Source: Pseudarthrobacter sp. (GTDB taxonomy: Bacteria > Actinomycetota > Actinomycetes > Actinomycetales > Micrococcaceae). Taken from it: a stretch of DNA of 64,000 bases. Shown here piece by piece: positions 25,182-34,519 of the stretch. The translations under genes were made by a program, and so were the position numbers. The notes beneath the pieces are model-generated. The model did not search any database, was not told the origin of the DNA, and was given only the letters and a program-made list of their open reading frames with translations. The stretch spans positions 61,184 through 125,183 of the forward strand of contig JAPSJV010000007.1 in the NCBI GenBank assembly GCA_031178005.1. Direction: 5' to 3'. The stretch's first letter is position 1; each line of letters opens with the position of its first letter.

Positions 25182-25439
25182 CTAGGCGGCCAGCCGGCTC
25201 TTGACCTCGGCAGCAGAGGGGTTGGTGGCTGCAGTGCCGTCCGGGAAGAGAACGGTGGGAACCGTGCGGTTGCCGCCGTTGAGCTTCTCCACGAGTTCCG
25301 CGGTGCCCTCGACTTCCTCGATGTTGATCTCCTGGTAACCGATGCCCTGGGCGTCCAGCTGCTTCTTCAGCCGGTTGCAGTAGCCGCACCAGGTGGTGGA
25401 AAACATGGTGATGGTGCCGGTTTCGGGGGTGAAGTCCAC
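25182..25439 (-). CDS. mrx1: Mycoredoxin (glutaredoxin-like, mycothiol-dependent)
   Basis: An 85-residue thioredoxin-fold protein with the CGYC active site at residues 18-21 (TTWCGYCNRLK) and the cis-proline segment RTVPTVLF. In actinobacteria this class reduces mixed disulfides between proteins and mycothiol. GTG start at 25439 with GAGGAG 6 bases upstream. A second small hairpin (GGCGGC/GCCGCC near 25151-25165) lies just past its stop. NrdH redoxins have a similar size but a different active-site context, so mycoredoxin is preferred. Confidence 0.88.
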   Translation of the reverse strand: MDFTPETGTITMFSTTWCGYCNRLKKQLDAQGIGYQEINIEEVEGTAELVEKLNGGNRTVPTVLFPDGTAATNPSAAEVKSRLAA

Positions 25440-25581
25440 GTAAATCTCCTCAGTGATGGGTTCTCGACTGCTTCAACGGTAACCCGGGCCGGAAGTATTC
25501 CTTCGCTTGTGCCGTGCCGGATGAAGCCGCTGGATCACGCCTGCGGATGACACTGCCCTGCGCCGGTGGCATGCTGGTGGC

Positions 25582-26331
25582 ATGTGTGGACGCTACGTAA
25601 TGGCCCGGGCCGTCGGTGATCTTCTGGCTGAGTTGGACGCCCAGCTTGAGGAAGAACTGGAAGTGCCGCCGTCGTGGAATGTTGCGCCCACTGATCCGGT
25701 GCCGATCGTCCTGGAACGGATTATCGACGACGGAACGGTCCGGCAGCTCCATGTGGCCCGCTGGGGACTGGTCCCGTCCTGGGCAAAGGATCCGCGCATC
25801 GGCGCCAGCATGATCAACGCCCGCAGCGAGACGGTACTTGAAAAGCCGGCTTTCCGGAAAGCCATCAAAACCAGGCGCTGTGCTGTGCCGGCGGACGGCT
25901 ACTACGAATGGAAGCAGGGCACGGGCAAGGCCAAACAGCCTTACTACGTTCATCCGGGAGAAGGCCACGGCCTGGTTTTCGCCGGGCTCTATGAGTGGTG
26001 GAAGGATCCTTCCAAGGCCGAAGGCGAGCCGGGGCGCTGGATGCTCTCGACGTCGTTCCTCACCACTGACACCCCGCCGCCGGGGTCCGAATCCACGGTG
26101 TTCGGCAAGCTCACGGAACTTCACGACAGGGTGCCGCTGCCCATGGGCAAGGAGGCGATGGAGGCGTGGCTGGACCCGCAAGTCGACGACGCCGCCGGGC
26201 TGGTGGATCTGGTGCGCTCCGGAGTCAAGGATGTGGCGGCGGACTGGCACGTCGATTCGGTGGGTCCCGCCGTCGGAAATGTGCGCAATAACGGCCCGGA
26301 ACTCATCCAGCCCGTGGAGGCGCTGTTCTAG
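25582..26331 (+). CDS. SRAP/HMCES-type abasic-site processing protein (YedK family)
   Basis: A 249-residue SRAP domain protein. The invariant C2 forms the thiazolidine crosslink with abasic sites after removal of Met1 (MCGRYV). Also seen are N33 (SWN), the RWGLVPSWAKD and MINARSET segments, E109 (YYEWK) and H181 (LTELHDRVPL), all family active-site positions. It shields single-stranded abasic sites at replication forks. No LexA-type box is visible in its upstream region. Chorismate mutase follows on the same strand 75 bases later, without obvious functional connection. Confidence 0.93.
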   Translation: MCGRYVMARAVGDLLAELDAQLEEELEVPPSWNVAPTDPVPIVLERIIDDGTVRQLHVARWGLVPSWAKDPRIGASMINARSETVLEKPAFRKAIKTRRCAVPADGYYEWKQGTGKAKQPYYVHPGEGHGLVFAGLYEWWKDPSKAEGEPGRWMLSTSFLTTDTPPPGSESTVFGKLTELHDRVPLPMGKEAMEAWLDPQVDDAAGLVDLVRSGVKDVAADWHVDSVGPAVGNVRNNGPELIQPVEALF

Positions 26332-26406
26332 CCGCTGCCCGCGTGCTGCAGCTTCCGGCGTCGTAAAGTGTTCGACTCCTGCGCCTAGGCTCGCTAGTGT
26401 CGAAGG

Positions 26407-26727
26407 ATGGCAACCATTCAGGGACATGAAAGAGACGCTTTGGCCGACAAGGAACAGCTCGCCGCGGTTCGTGTTGCCGTCGACGAAGTGGATGAGCAGA
26501 TTGTCACACTGATCGCCCGCCGTGAGCGGCTGATCCGCATCGCCGGAACCCTCAAGGGGGATGACGCCGAAGTCCGCGCGCCCGGTCGGGTGGAACGGAT
26601 CATCGAACACGTCAGGGGTGCCGCGGAGAAGAAGGACATTGATCCGGACATCGTGGAGCGGACCTACCGGGAGATGATCTCCGGATTCATCGAACTGGAG
26701 ATGAAGGTCCACAAGGAAAGCAACTAG
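26407..26727 (+). CDS. Chorismate mutase, AroQ class
   Basis: A 106-residue all-alpha chorismate mutase that converts chorismate to prephenate for phenylalanine and tyrosine. The first helix AVRVAVDEVDEQIVTLIARRERLIRIAG carries the active-site Arg and the D-x2-I/L-x2-L-x2-R pattern; RVERIIEHVR and the last helix with YREMISGFIELE complete the family pattern. Length and sequence fit stand-alone cytosolic AroQ. It ends 10 bases before the stop of a convergent hypothetical gene. Confidence 0.88.
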   Translation: MATIQGHERDALADKEQLAAVRVAVDEVDEQIVTLIARRERLIRIAGTLKGDDAEVRAPGRVERIIEHVRGAAEKKDIDPDIVERTYREMISGFIELEMKVHKESN

Positions 26728-26737
26728 GGATTCCGCC

Positions 26738-27127
26738 CTAAAGCGTTTCCTCCACGGGAACTCCCGATTGGAACTCCCGGCCGTCAGCCTCGCTGAAGGC
26801 CGATATCACATGCCCTTTGCCAAGCCCGTGGATGGCATCGATGGGGAAGTGGCCGGTAATCGTGGTGCCTGAGTGGGACACCCCGCCCAGATCATAGTTT
26901 TCTTCCGTGCCCTGCTCATGGTGGAACGAGTAGAAGGCAATCGCCTCCCCGTTCATAAACTCAATGCCCAGCCGCCGTTGTGAGGAATAGTCCGGACTGG
27001 CGGCCACCAGCCCCACAACATAGGCACCCGATCCGGGGATGTTGCCATCCACGTCGAACCGGGCAATGAGGCTGGAGCCATTGGCCTCGATGCTGACCTT
27101 CTTGAGGAGTGCGTCATGGGTGCTCAT
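26738..27127 (-). CDS. Hypothetical protein, 129 residues
   Basis: I do not recognise this protein. It has no signal peptide or membrane segment and no cysteine. Alternating polar and hydrophobic residues with Gly/Asp turns (LIARFDVDGNIPGSGAYVVGLVAAS) suggest an all-beta fold. The ATG at 27127 is the only good start. It is divergent from the DUF6504-dnaE2 operon, and the 129 bases between them hold a LexA box that could also affect this gene. Codon use is like its neighbours, so it is probably real. Confidence 0.6.
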   Translation of the reverse strand: MSTHDALLKKVSIEANGSSLIARFDVDGNIPGSGAYVVGLVAASPDYSSQRRLGIEFMNGEAIAFYSFHHEQGTEENYDLGGVSHSGTTITGHFPIDAIHGLGKGHVISAFSEADGREFQSGVPVEETL

Positions 27128-27205
27128 GGGACCATCCTGCTACCCGCCGTGGTGTCCGTCCACCCCATGTAGTTTTTGTCCGGGGCCGGGCGTAGACTTT
27201 GGTTA

Positions 27206-27223
27206 TTCGAATATGTGTTCGAA
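27206..27223. promoter_or_regulatory. LexA SOS box
   Basis: TTCGAATATGTGTTCGAA contains CGAAT-N4-GTTCG, 9 of 10 matches to the CGAAC-N4-GTTCG consensus of Gram-positive LexA. It lies 34 bases upstream of the DUF6504 start and predicts DNA-damage induction of the operon with dnaE2. Confidence 0.75.
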
Positions 27224-27256
27224 CCTTTTCAGTAACCAGGTTTTCCAGGAGGTGCC

Positions 27257-27604
27257 ATGGGCATGTTCAGCGAGTCGGTAGACGTCGACTGCACCACTGC
27301 CGGGCAACCGTTGCGGCTCCGGTGGGCGGGCAGGGATTACTCCCTCTGTGCGGATCCGGTGCGCTGGTATGAGCGGCGCCAATGGTGGGTGGAGGAAAGC
27401 CGGGCCCCGCTGGGCCGCGGTCCCGGGCTGGTGGACCATGAGATCTGGCGCGTCCAGGTCCGGGAGGACACCCCTACCGGGAGGAAGCCCGCGCTCCAAC
27501 CTGAAGTACAGGAAAGCCTCACGCTTGACCTTGTCCGGCATGCGGCCAGTGGCCGGTGGCGGCTGCTGCGCATCCATGATGCCCTTCGACCCCAAAGCGC
27601 ATGA
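27257..27604 (+). CDS. DUF6504 family protein
   Basis: A 115-residue basic protein of the DUF6504 type, found in actinobacteria beside error-prone polymerase genes. Aromatic-rich N-terminal half (WAGRDYSLCADPVRWYERRQWW), then LVDHEIWRVQV and GRWRLLRIHD. AGGAGGTGCC directly precedes the ATG. Its stop overlaps the dnaE2 start by 4 bases (ATGA at 27601), so the two are translationally coupled. A helper role in translesion synthesis is inference from this coupling and the shared LexA box. Confidence 0.8.
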   Translation: MGMFSESVDVDCTTAGQPLRLRWAGRDYSLCADPVRWYERRQWWVEESRAPLGRGPGLVDHEIWRVQVREDTPTGRKPALQPEVQESLTLDLVRHAASGRWRLLRIHDALRPQSA

Positions 27605-30600
27605 CCTTCACCCACCTCCATGTCTCCACCGCTTTCAGCGCCCACTATGGCGTGTCCTGGCCGGATGAACTGGCCCAGGCCGCCGTCTCGGAAGGCGCTA
27701 CGGCGCTCGCCTGCACGGACCGGGACGGTCTCTACGGCACCGTCAAACACCTCAAGGCCTGCATGTCCGCAGGCATCGAACCCATCGTGGGAGTGGACCT
27801 CGCGGTTTTTGACGACGACGGCGACCACCGCACCCAGGTTTCCGGCCGCGTAGTGGTCCTGGCCCACGGGCACAACAACGGGGCAGGCTACCGGGCGCTC
27901 TGCCGGCTGGTCTCGGACGCCCATGCCCGCACCTCCGGCAAAGCCGGCGGCACCATTCCAGTGGCAGTCACCCGCGCCGAACTGGCCTCCCGGGTACTTG
28001 ATCCCACTACCTTGAAGCCTGTCCTGACGGTGCTCCTGGGACCCGATTCCGACGTCGGACGTGCCATGGGCGGCCGCCGTTACCTTCGTCCCCGCACCCT
28101 CTTCAAGCGGTGGATCGACGCCATGCCGCCGCGCTCGCTGGTGGCCGAGGTGGTTTCGCAGCTAAGCGTTCCCGGCCAGCCAATGAGTACCGCGCAGGCA
28201 GTCCGCATGCTCAGGCTGGCGGAAGAACATAACATCCCCGCCATCCTGAGCAACGCCGTCCGCTACTGCCTGGAAGACGGCGCCGCCACCGCGGACGTCC
28301 TGGACTCCGCCCGCACCCTCAAATCCCTGCCGGAACTCTCCGCTGAACCAGTCCTCGCGCCCAACGGTCAGGCCTGGCTCAAACCGCCGGCACTGATGCG
28401 CGAGCTGGCCAAGGAGATCATTTCTGCCGCCGGCTACGGTACCGCTGACCTCAAGCAGATCCTGGCCCAGACCGAGGCGCTCGCGGACCGCTGCCGGATG
28501 GACCCGGTGACGGACATGGGCTGGAAACAGCCGGTGGTTCCGGAAGCTTCGGTCCTCCGGATTGACCAGGAGCCTTTTCTGGAGTTGAGGCAGCGCTGCG
28601 AGGCTGGAATCGGCAGGAGATTCCCGGGGATTTCGGGAAAAGCGGAGGTGCAGATGCGCCAGCGGCTTGGGCACGAGCTGAAGATCATCGGGGACCTTGG
28701 GTTTTCCTCCTACTTCCTCACGGTGGCCGAGGTGTCCCGGATGATCCTGGACATGGGGGTCCGGGCAGCCGCGCGTGGCTCTGGTGCATCCAGCCTGGTC
28801 AATTACCTGATCGACATCAGCCAGGTGAACCCGCTGCAGCATGACCTCATCTTTGAACGGTTCCTCTCCGGGGACCGGGCCACCCTTCCGGACATTGATA
28901 TCGACGTCGAAAGCGCCGAACGGCACAACGTGTACCGGCGGATCTTTGACCGGTTCGGTCCTGAACGGGTCACCCTGATGAGCATGCAGAACGGCTACCG
29001 GGCCCGCGGCGCTGTCCGGGACGCAGGCATGGCGCTGGGGATGGACACTGACGACGTCGGCCAGATCGCCAAGCAGTTGTGGCGGTTTTCAGCGCGGAAC
29101 TTCCGCGAAGCGCTGGTGGAAAAGCCGGAGCTGCGGGAGTTTGCCGGGCGGGTGGAGCAGCGGTACTACAGCGAAAACCAGCAACTGGACATGCTGGTGG
29201 ACCTGACGGAGCGGCTGGACCGGTTGCCGCGGCATATTTCCATGCACCCTTGCGGAGTAATCCTGGGGGATGCCACGCTGCTGGACCGGACGCCCGTCCA
29301 GCCCAGCGGCCTTGGCCTGCCCATGAGCCAGTTTGATAAGCACGACATGGATCCCATGGGCATGCTTAAGCTGGATGTCCTGGGCGTCAGGATGCAAAGC
29401 GCCATGGCCTTCGCGTTGCGGGAAGTGATCCGCATCCACCCGGGAAAGGCGGAGGTGGTGGCGGCCGGCCGGCATCCCGCCGGCCCGGATGGCCGTGGCC
29501 CGGACTATATTGCGCCGGATGGCAGCATCGACCTCAACGCTGTGCCGCTGGATGATGAGCCCACCTTTGAGTTGATCCGCAGCACCCACACACTGGGCTG
29601 TTTCCAGATTGAATCGCCCGGGCAGCGTGAGCTGATCGGGAAAATGGCTCCGCGGGACTTCAACGACCTCATCATCGACATCTCTCTCTTCCGCCCCGGG
29701 CCCATGAAATCGGACATGGTGCGGCCGTTCCTGGAGTACCGCCATGGTTTCGCGCCGGAGGTCTACCCGCACCCGGACCTGAAGTCGGTGCTGGAGGAAA
29801 CCCACGGTGTCACGGTGTTCCACGAACAGATCCTGAAAACTTTTAATATCATGACGGACTGCGGGCTGGCCCGGGCGGACGAATTCCGGCGGGCGCTGGG
29901 AAATGAAACAGAGGAATGGAAGGTGGAGAAGTTCTTCCGGGAAAACGCCAAAGAATACCCGCAGGAGGTGGTGGACAAGGTCTGGGGGACGCTGAAGGCC
30001 TTCGGCAGTTTTGGCTTCTGCAAGGCCCACGGTGCTGCTTTTGCCGTGCCCACTTACCAATCCGCATGGCTGAAGACCCACCACCCCGAGGCCTTCCTGG
30101 CTGGGCTGTGGGAACACGATCCCGGGATGTACCCCAAGCGGCTCCTGGTGGCAGAGGCCCGCAGGCTGGGTATCCCCATCCTGCCGCTGGACATTAACCG
30201 CAGCCAGTCGGAATACCGGGTGGAGCGGGTTGAAGACGGGCCGGACCGCGGGAAGCTGGGCATCCGGTTGAGCCTGAACGGAATCTTCGGGCTGTCCGGA
30301 GCCGAACTCAAGCGCCTTGTTGCCGGCCAGCCCTACGATTCCCTGGCCGACCTCCGCGCCCGTGCCAGGATCACCAAGCCCAGCATCCGCAGGCTGGCCC
30401 AGCTGGGGGCCTTCGACTCCCTGCACCGGGGCTCCGGCGGGGCAGCCAACCGGGCAGACCTCATCCAGCACCTGCAGAACCTCCAGAACGCCACCAGCAG
30501 CCGTAAAGGCACCGAGGTAGTGGAAGGACAGTTGTCGTTGCCGCTGGGCGACGTTGAGCTGCGCAACATCAAACCGGGCCTGCCGGAACCCACCCTGGTG

Positions 30601-31083
30601 GACAGCGTCCGGGCGGAGCTGGACCTCATGGCAGTTGACGCCAGCGGGCACCTGATGGAGAGCCACCGTCCGCTGCTGGACCGGTTGGGGGTGACCACCG
30701 CGGACAAACTGCTGACGTTGCGCAACGGTACCGAGGTACTGGTGGCCGGGGTCAGGGTAGCCACCCAGACCCCGCCCATGCGCGGCGGCAGGCGAGTGGT
30801 GTTCATCAGCATCGACGACGGCACAGGCTGCGTGGATTCGGTGTTTTTCCATGAGGCCCAGGAACAGGCCGGGCCTTTGCTGTTCGGCACCCGGCTGCTG
30901 CTGATCCGGGGGACCACCAGGCGCACCGGGCCGCGGGGCATCAGCCTGAGCGCGTCCATGGCCTGGGATTTGAGCCAGCTGGAGACCCTGCCGTTCCCGG
31001 GATCCGAGCCTGCCGGCCCCGATGTCCCGCACCCGCTGGATGGCATCAGCCGGAACCTGGCAATTACCGGGCTGGGCGGTTGA
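27601..31083 (+). CDS. dnaE2: Error-prone DNA polymerase III alpha subunit (DnaE2)
   Basis: A 1160-residue C-family polymerase for damage-induced mutagenesis. N-terminal PHP domain (THLHVSTAFSAHYG...LACTDRDGLYG), polymerase palm with LPDIDIDVE (Asp cluster at residues 431-435), and downstream GCFQIESPGQREL, LFRPGPMKSDMV, KAHGAAFAVPTYQSAWLK and a C-terminal OB domain. The length (about 1100) and the missing C-terminal clamp/tau binding extension favour DnaE2 over replicative DnaE1. It is in an SOS operon with DUF6504. The usual ImuA/ImuB partners are not in the window. Confidence 0.92.
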   Translation: MTFTHLHVSTAFSAHYGVSWPDELAQAAVSEGATALACTDRDGLYGTVKHLKACMSAGIEPIVGVDLAVFDDDGDHRTQVSGRVVVLAHGHNNGAGYRALCRLVSDAHARTSGKAGGTIPVAVTRAELASRVLDPTTLKPVLTVLLGPDSDVGRAMGGRRYLRPRTLFKRWIDAMPPRSLVAEVVSQLSVPGQPMSTAQAVRMLRLAEEHNIPAILSNAVRYCLEDGAATADVLDSARTLKSLPELSAEPVLAPNGQAWLKPPALMRELAKEIISAAGYGTADLKQILAQTEALADRCRMDPVTDMGWKQPVVPEASVLRIDQEPFLELRQRCEAGIGRRFPGISGKAEVQMRQRLGHELKIIGDLGFSSYFLTVAEVSRMILDMGVRAAARGSGASSLVNYLIDISQVNPLQHDLIFERFLSGDRATLPDIDIDVESAERHNVYRRIFDRFGPERVTLMSMQNGYRARGAVRDAGMALGMDTDDVGQIAKQLWRFSARNFREALVEKPELREFAGRVEQRYYSENQQLDMLVDLTERLDRLPRHISMHPCGVILGDATLLDRTPVQPSGLGLPMSQFDKHDMDPMGMLKLDVLGVRMQSAMAFALREVIRIHPGKAEVVAAGRHPAGPDGRGPDYIAPDGSIDLNAVPLDDEPTFELIRSTHTLGCFQIESPGQRELIGKMAPRDFNDLIIDISLFRPGPMKSDMVRPFLEYRHGFAPEVYPHPDLKSVLEETHGVTVFHEQILKTFNIMTDCGLARADEFRRALGNETEEWKVEKFFRENAKEYPQEVVDKVWGTLKAFGSFGFCKAHGAAFAVPTYQSAWLKTHHPEAFLAGLWEHDPGMYPKRLLVAEARRLGIPILPLDINRSQSEYRVERVEDGPDRGKLGIRLSLNGIFGLSGAELKRLVAGQPYDSLADLRARARITKPSIRRLAQLGAFDSLHRGSGGAANRADLIQHLQNLQNATSSRKGTEVVEGQLSLPLGDVELRNIKPGLPEPTLVDSVRAELDLMAVDASGHLMESHRPLLDRLGVTTADKLLTLRNGTEVLVAGVRVATQTPPMRGGRRVVFISIDDGTGCVDSVFFHEAQEQAGPLLFGTRLLLIRGTTRRTGPRGISLSASMAWDLSQLETLPFPGSEPAGPDVPHPLDGISRNLAITGLGG

Positions 31084-31158
31084 TAGCATGGACGATGGCT
31101 GGCTGTGGTCCCCGTACGCCGCAAGCTATGAAGCCTCACCATTGAATAGGAGACACCC

Positions 31159-33168
31159 GTGTCAGATGCCCAGCAGATCACCCTCATCGTCGATGGCGAA
31201 GAGACCAAGGTGACTACCGGGACCACCGGGGCGGAACTCTTTTTCGAACGCCGCGACGTAGTGGTTGCCCGGGTTAACGGAGAACTGAAGGACCTGGACC
31301 AGGCACTTCCGGAAGGCGCCGACGTCGAAGGCGTCACCATCGATTCCCCGGACGGACTGAACGTCCTCCGCCACTCAACCGCGCACGTTATGGCCCAGGC
31401 AGTCCAGCAGTTGCGCCCTGACGCCAAGCTCGGAATCGGCCCGTACATCACCGACGGCTTCTACTTCGACTTCGACGTCGCCGAGCCCTTCACTCCCGAG
31501 GACCTGAAGACCCTGGAAAAGATGATGCTCAAAATCGTCAACCAGAATCAGAAGTTCGTCCGCCGGGTGGTCTCCGAAGATGAAGCCCGCGAAGCAATGA
31601 AGAATGAGCCCTACAAGCTGGAACTGCTGGGTAAGAAGAATGACGCTGCCGACGCCGGAGAGGGCGTCAGTGTTGAAGTCGGTGCCGGCGACATCACCAT
31701 TTACGACAACGTTGACCGCAAGAGCGGCGATTCGGTCTGGTGCGACCTCTGCCGTGGCCCGCACCTGCCCAACACGAAGCTTATTTCCAACGCCTTCGCG
31801 CTGACCCGTTCCTCTGCCGCGTACTGGCTGGGCAACCAGAAGAACCAGCAGCTGCAGCGCATCTACGGAACCGCATGGCCCACCAAGGACGCCCTGAAGG
31901 CATACCAGGAACGCATCGCCGAGGCCGAACGCCGCGACCACCGCAAGCTGGGCGCCGAACTGGACCTGTTTTCCTTCCCGGACGAGCTGGGCTCCGGCCT
32001 GCCGGTGTTCCACCCCAAGGGCGGCATCATCCGCAAGGAAATGGAAGACTACTCGCGGCGCCGGCATGTCGAGGCAGGCTACGAGTTCGTCTACACCCCG
32101 CACATCACCAAGGGCCACCTGTACGAAGTCTCAGGCCACCTGGACTGGTACAAGGACGGTATGTTCCCGGCCATGCACGTGGACGCCGAACTCAATGAGG
32201 ACGGCACCGTGCGCAAGCCCGGCCAGGACTACTACCTGAAGCCGATGAACTGCCCCATGCACAACCTGATCTTCCGTTCACGCGGCCGGTCATACCGTGA
32301 GCTGCCGCTGCGGCTCTTCGAATTCGGTTCCGTCTACCGCTACGAAAAGTCCGGCGTGGTGCACGGCCTGACCCGTGTCCGGGGCATGACACAGGACGAC
32401 GCCCACATCTACTGCACCCGCGAGCAGATGAAGGATGAGCTCACCAGCACCCTGAAGTTCGTCCTGGACCTGCTCAAGGACTACGGCCTGGATGATTTCT
32501 ACCTGGAACTGTCCACCAAGGATCCCGAGAAGTACGTCGGCGACGACGCCACCTGGGAGGAAGCCACCAGGACCCTCGCCGAGGTGGCGCAGGAGTCCGG
32601 CCTCGAGCTGGTGCCGGATCCGGGTGGAGCCGCGTTCTACGGCCCCAAGATCTCCGTCCAGGCCAAGGACGCCCTCGGCCGTACCTGGCAGATGTCCACC
32701 ATCCAGCTGGACTTCAACCTGCCGGAACGGTTCGAACTGGAATTCCAGGCTGCCGATGGCACCCGCCAGCGTCCCGTGATGATCCACCGCGCGCTGTTCG
32801 GCTCGGTGGAGCGCTTTATGGGCGTCCTCACGGAGCACTACGCCGGTGCCTTCCCGGCCTGGCTGGCACCCGTCCAGGTTGTTGGCATCCCGGTGGCAGA
32901 GGCGTTCAACGACTACATGTTCGACGTCGTGGATCAGCTTAAAGCCGCCGGCATCCGTGCAGAAGTGGATATTTCCTCCGACCGTTTCCCGAAGAAGATC
33001 CGTACCGCCAGCAAGGATAAGATCCCGTTTGTCCTCATTGCCGGCGGCGAGGACGCGGAGGCAGGTGCAGTGTCCTTCCGGTTCCGTGATGGCAGCCAGG
33101 ACAACGGTGTGCCGGTGGCCGAAGCGGTCCAGCGGATCAGCGACGCCGTACGGAACCGCACAAGCTAA
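31159..33168 (+). CDS. thrS: Threonyl-tRNA synthetase
   Basis: A 669-residue class II synthetase charging tRNA-Thr. TGS domain at about residues 1-65, editing domain with the zinc-binding HSTAHVMAQ (about 74-82) and the later [11 protein letters not shown] motif, catalytic core with [12 protein letters not shown] and [26 protein letters not shown] (motif 3), and a C-terminal anticodon domain. GTG start with AGGAGA upstream. It leads the cluster thrS-HIT-pgsA, the gene order of mycobacteria. No T-box leader is visible in the 75 bases upstream. Confidence 0.97.
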   Translation: MSDAQQITLIVDGEETKVTTGTTGAELFFERRDVVVARVNGELKDLDQALPEGADVEGVTIDSPDGLNVLRHSTAHVMAQAVQQLRPDAKLGIGPYITDGFYFDFDVAEPFTPEDLKTLEKMMLKIVNQNQKFVRRVVSEDEAREAMKNEPYKLELLGKKNDAADAGEGVSVEVGAGDITIYDNVDRKSGDSVWCDLCRGPHLPNTKLISNAFALTRSSAAYWLGNQKNQQLQRIYGTAWPTKDALKAYQERIAEAERRDHRKLGAELDLFSFPDELGSGLPVFHPKGGIIRKEMEDYSRRRHVEAGYEFVYTPHITKGHLYEVSGHLDWYKDGMFPAMHVDAELNEDGTVRKPGQDYYLKPMNCPMHNLIFRSRGRSYRELPLRLFEFGSVYRYEKSGVVHGLTRVRGMTQDDAHIYCTREQMKDELTSTLKFVLDLLKDYGLDDFYLELSTKDPEKYVGDDATWEEATRTLAEVAQESGLELVPDPGGAAFYGPKISVQAKDALGRTWQMSTIQLDFNLPERFELEFQAADGTRQRPVMIHRALFGSVERFMGVLTEHYAGAFPAWLAPVQVVGIPVAEAFNDYMFDVVDQLKAAGIRAEVDISSDRFPKKIRTASKDKIPFVLIAGGEDAEAGAVSFRFRDGSQDNGVPVAEAVQRISDAVRNRTS

Positions 33169-33183
33169 CAAAGGATCAAACAG

Positions 33184-33765
33184 GTGCAGGAGAACGCAGG
33201 CTATTCCGGGGACGCCGGCGTAACCGACGACTTTGAGCTCGCGGGTGTGCCGGACGCTTTCCAGCGCCTGTGGACTCCGCACCGGATGGCCTACATCAAG
33301 GGCGGCCAGTCCCAGTTCCAGAACAAGGATGACTGCCCGTTCTGTGTTGGTCCTGCCCGCAGCGATGAGGAAGCCCTCATTGTGCACCGCGGGAGCACCT
33401 GCTATGTAGTGCTGAACCTGTTCCCCTACAATCCCGGTCACCTGCTGGTCTGCCCGTACCGCCATGTGCCGGACTATACGGATCTCACTGCTGAGGAAAC
33501 CATGGAATTTGCCATGTTGACGCAGACCGCCATGCGGGTGCTGCGCAAAGTGTCCAATCCCGGTGGATTCAACCTCGGCATGAACCAGGGGGTGGTGGGC
33601 GGCGCCGGAATAGCCGCCCACCTTCACCAGCATGTGGTTCCGCGGTGGGGCGGGGACGGCAATTTCTTCCCCATCATCGCGCAGACCAAAGCCATCACAC
33701 AGACCCTGGACGAGGTCCGCCTCGAGGTGGCCCTTGCCTGGCCCGGGGAAGCGGATGCTGAATAG
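33184..33765 (+). CDS. HIT-domain protein, AP4A phosphorylase-like
   Basis: A 193-residue histidine-triad protein. The triad is HLHQHVVPRW at about residues 146-155, with LNLFPYNPGHLLVCPYRH upstream and a CPFC pair at about 50 that could bind zinc. Position after thrS and before pgsA matches mycobacterial Rv2613c, characterised as a diadenosine tetraphosphate phosphorylase, so the same activity is likely. GTG start with AAAGGA upstream. Its last 11 bases overlap the start of the phosphatidyltransferase gene. Confidence 0.88.
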   Translation: MQENAGYSGDAGVTDDFELAGVPDAFQRLWTPHRMAYIKGGQSQFQNKDDCPFCVGPARSDEEALIVHRGSTCYVVLNLFPYNPGHLLVCPYRHVPDYTDLTAEETMEFAMLTQTAMRVLRKVSNPGGFNLGMNQGVVGGAGIAAHLHQHVVPRWGGDGNFFPIIAQTKAITQTLDEVRLEVALAWPGEADAE

Positions 33766-34384
33766 GCACGCGCGGGGCTTTTTTACGTCCCTGTTCTCAC
33801 CGTTTGCCCGTTGGCTGCTGCGGATCGGCGTTTCACCTGATGCCGTGACCATTGTTGGTACCGCCGGCGTCATCATCGGTGCGCTGGTGTTCTACCCACT
33901 CGGCCAGTTGTGGTGGGGCACCTTGTTCATCACGGCGTTCATTTTCTCCGATGTCATCGACGGAATCATGGCCCGCTTGTCCAACGGTGGCGGACGATGG
34001 GGCAACTTCCTCGACTCCACGCTGGACCGCCTGGCAGATGGCGCGTTGTTTGCGGGCGTAGCGATCTGGTTCTTTACTGGTGGCGCAGACCGTCCCATTG
34101 CCATTGCCGCCCTGCTCTGCCTGGTTCTGGGCATGGTGGTCTCCTACGTGCGGGCCAAAGCGGAATCACTCGGCTTTGATGCCAATGTGGGAATCGCCGA
34201 GCGCGCGGAACGGTTGGTGTCCGTGCTGGTTGTCACCGGATTCACCGGCCTTGGACTGCCGCCCGTTGTGCTTCTGGTGACTCTGTCGCTGCTGGCCGTG
34301 GCCAGCCTCGTGACGATTATCCAGCGGATGCGGACCGTCCGGTCGCAGTATCTCCGGGACGCCGGTGTAGTTCCGGAAACATAA
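33755..34384 (+). CDS. pgsA: CDP-alcohol phosphatidyltransferase (phosphatidylinositol-phosphate synthase-like)
   Basis: A 209-residue integral membrane enzyme. The CDP-alcohol motif is complete: SDVIDGIMAR followed by GNFLDSTLDR (D-x2-DG-x2-AR-x8-G-x3-D-x3-D). About six hydrophobic helices follow or flank it. The syntenic mycobacterial gene makes phosphatidylinositol phosphate from CDP-diacylglycerol and inositol phosphate, the likely reaction here. The start overlaps the HIT gene, with GGGGAAG as ribosome site. The acyltransferase and mannosyltransferase that usually follow are missing; pdxS is next. Confidence 0.88.
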   Translation: MLNRHARGFFTSLFSPFARWLLRIGVSPDAVTIVGTAGVIIGALVFYPLGQLWWGTLFITAFIFSDVIDGIMARLSNGGGRWGNFLDSTLDRLADGALFAGVAIWFFTGGADRPIAIAALLCLVLGMVVSYVRAKAESLGFDANVGIAERAERLVSVLVVTGFTGLGLPPVVLLVTLSLLAVASLVTIIQRMRTVRSQYLRDAGVVPET

Positions 34385-34414
34385 TTCAATGCTGCCCGTG
34401 CTGGGGACTAGTAT
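34385..34414 (+). promoter_or_regulatory. Candidate pdxS promoter
   Basis: TTCAAT (34385-34390), an 18-base spacer and TAGTAT (34409-34414) give a fair sigma-70-type promoter about 105 bases upstream of pdxS. The -35 box is weak. Confidence 0.35.
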
Positions 34415-34519
34415 TGATTGTGCCCGATCCCGTGATCCGGCACACCCGCGGGTACAGCGCAGGCACTGACTGCCGCCCGTTTCCCGCTCACGATTATCTA
34501 GCTACCCATAGGGGTTTTT

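Noticed and set aside
25450..26712. A 420-codon frame antisense to the SRAP and chorismate mutase genes
   Set aside because: It spans two well-supported genes and their gap and has no recognisable domain.
29089..31089. A 666-codon open frame antisense to dnaE2
   Set aside because: High GC in third positions of dnaE2 suppresses stop codons on the opposite strand. The predicted protein is Gly/His/Gln-rich without any domain pattern, and dnaE2 is clearly real.
31084..31158. T-box leader upstream of thrS
   Set aside because: The gap is only 75 bases and has no T-box sequence or specifier stem.
32290..33876. A 528-codon minus-strand frame across thrS, the HIT gene and the start of pgsA
   Set aside because: It overlaps three conserved genes and lacks any motif.
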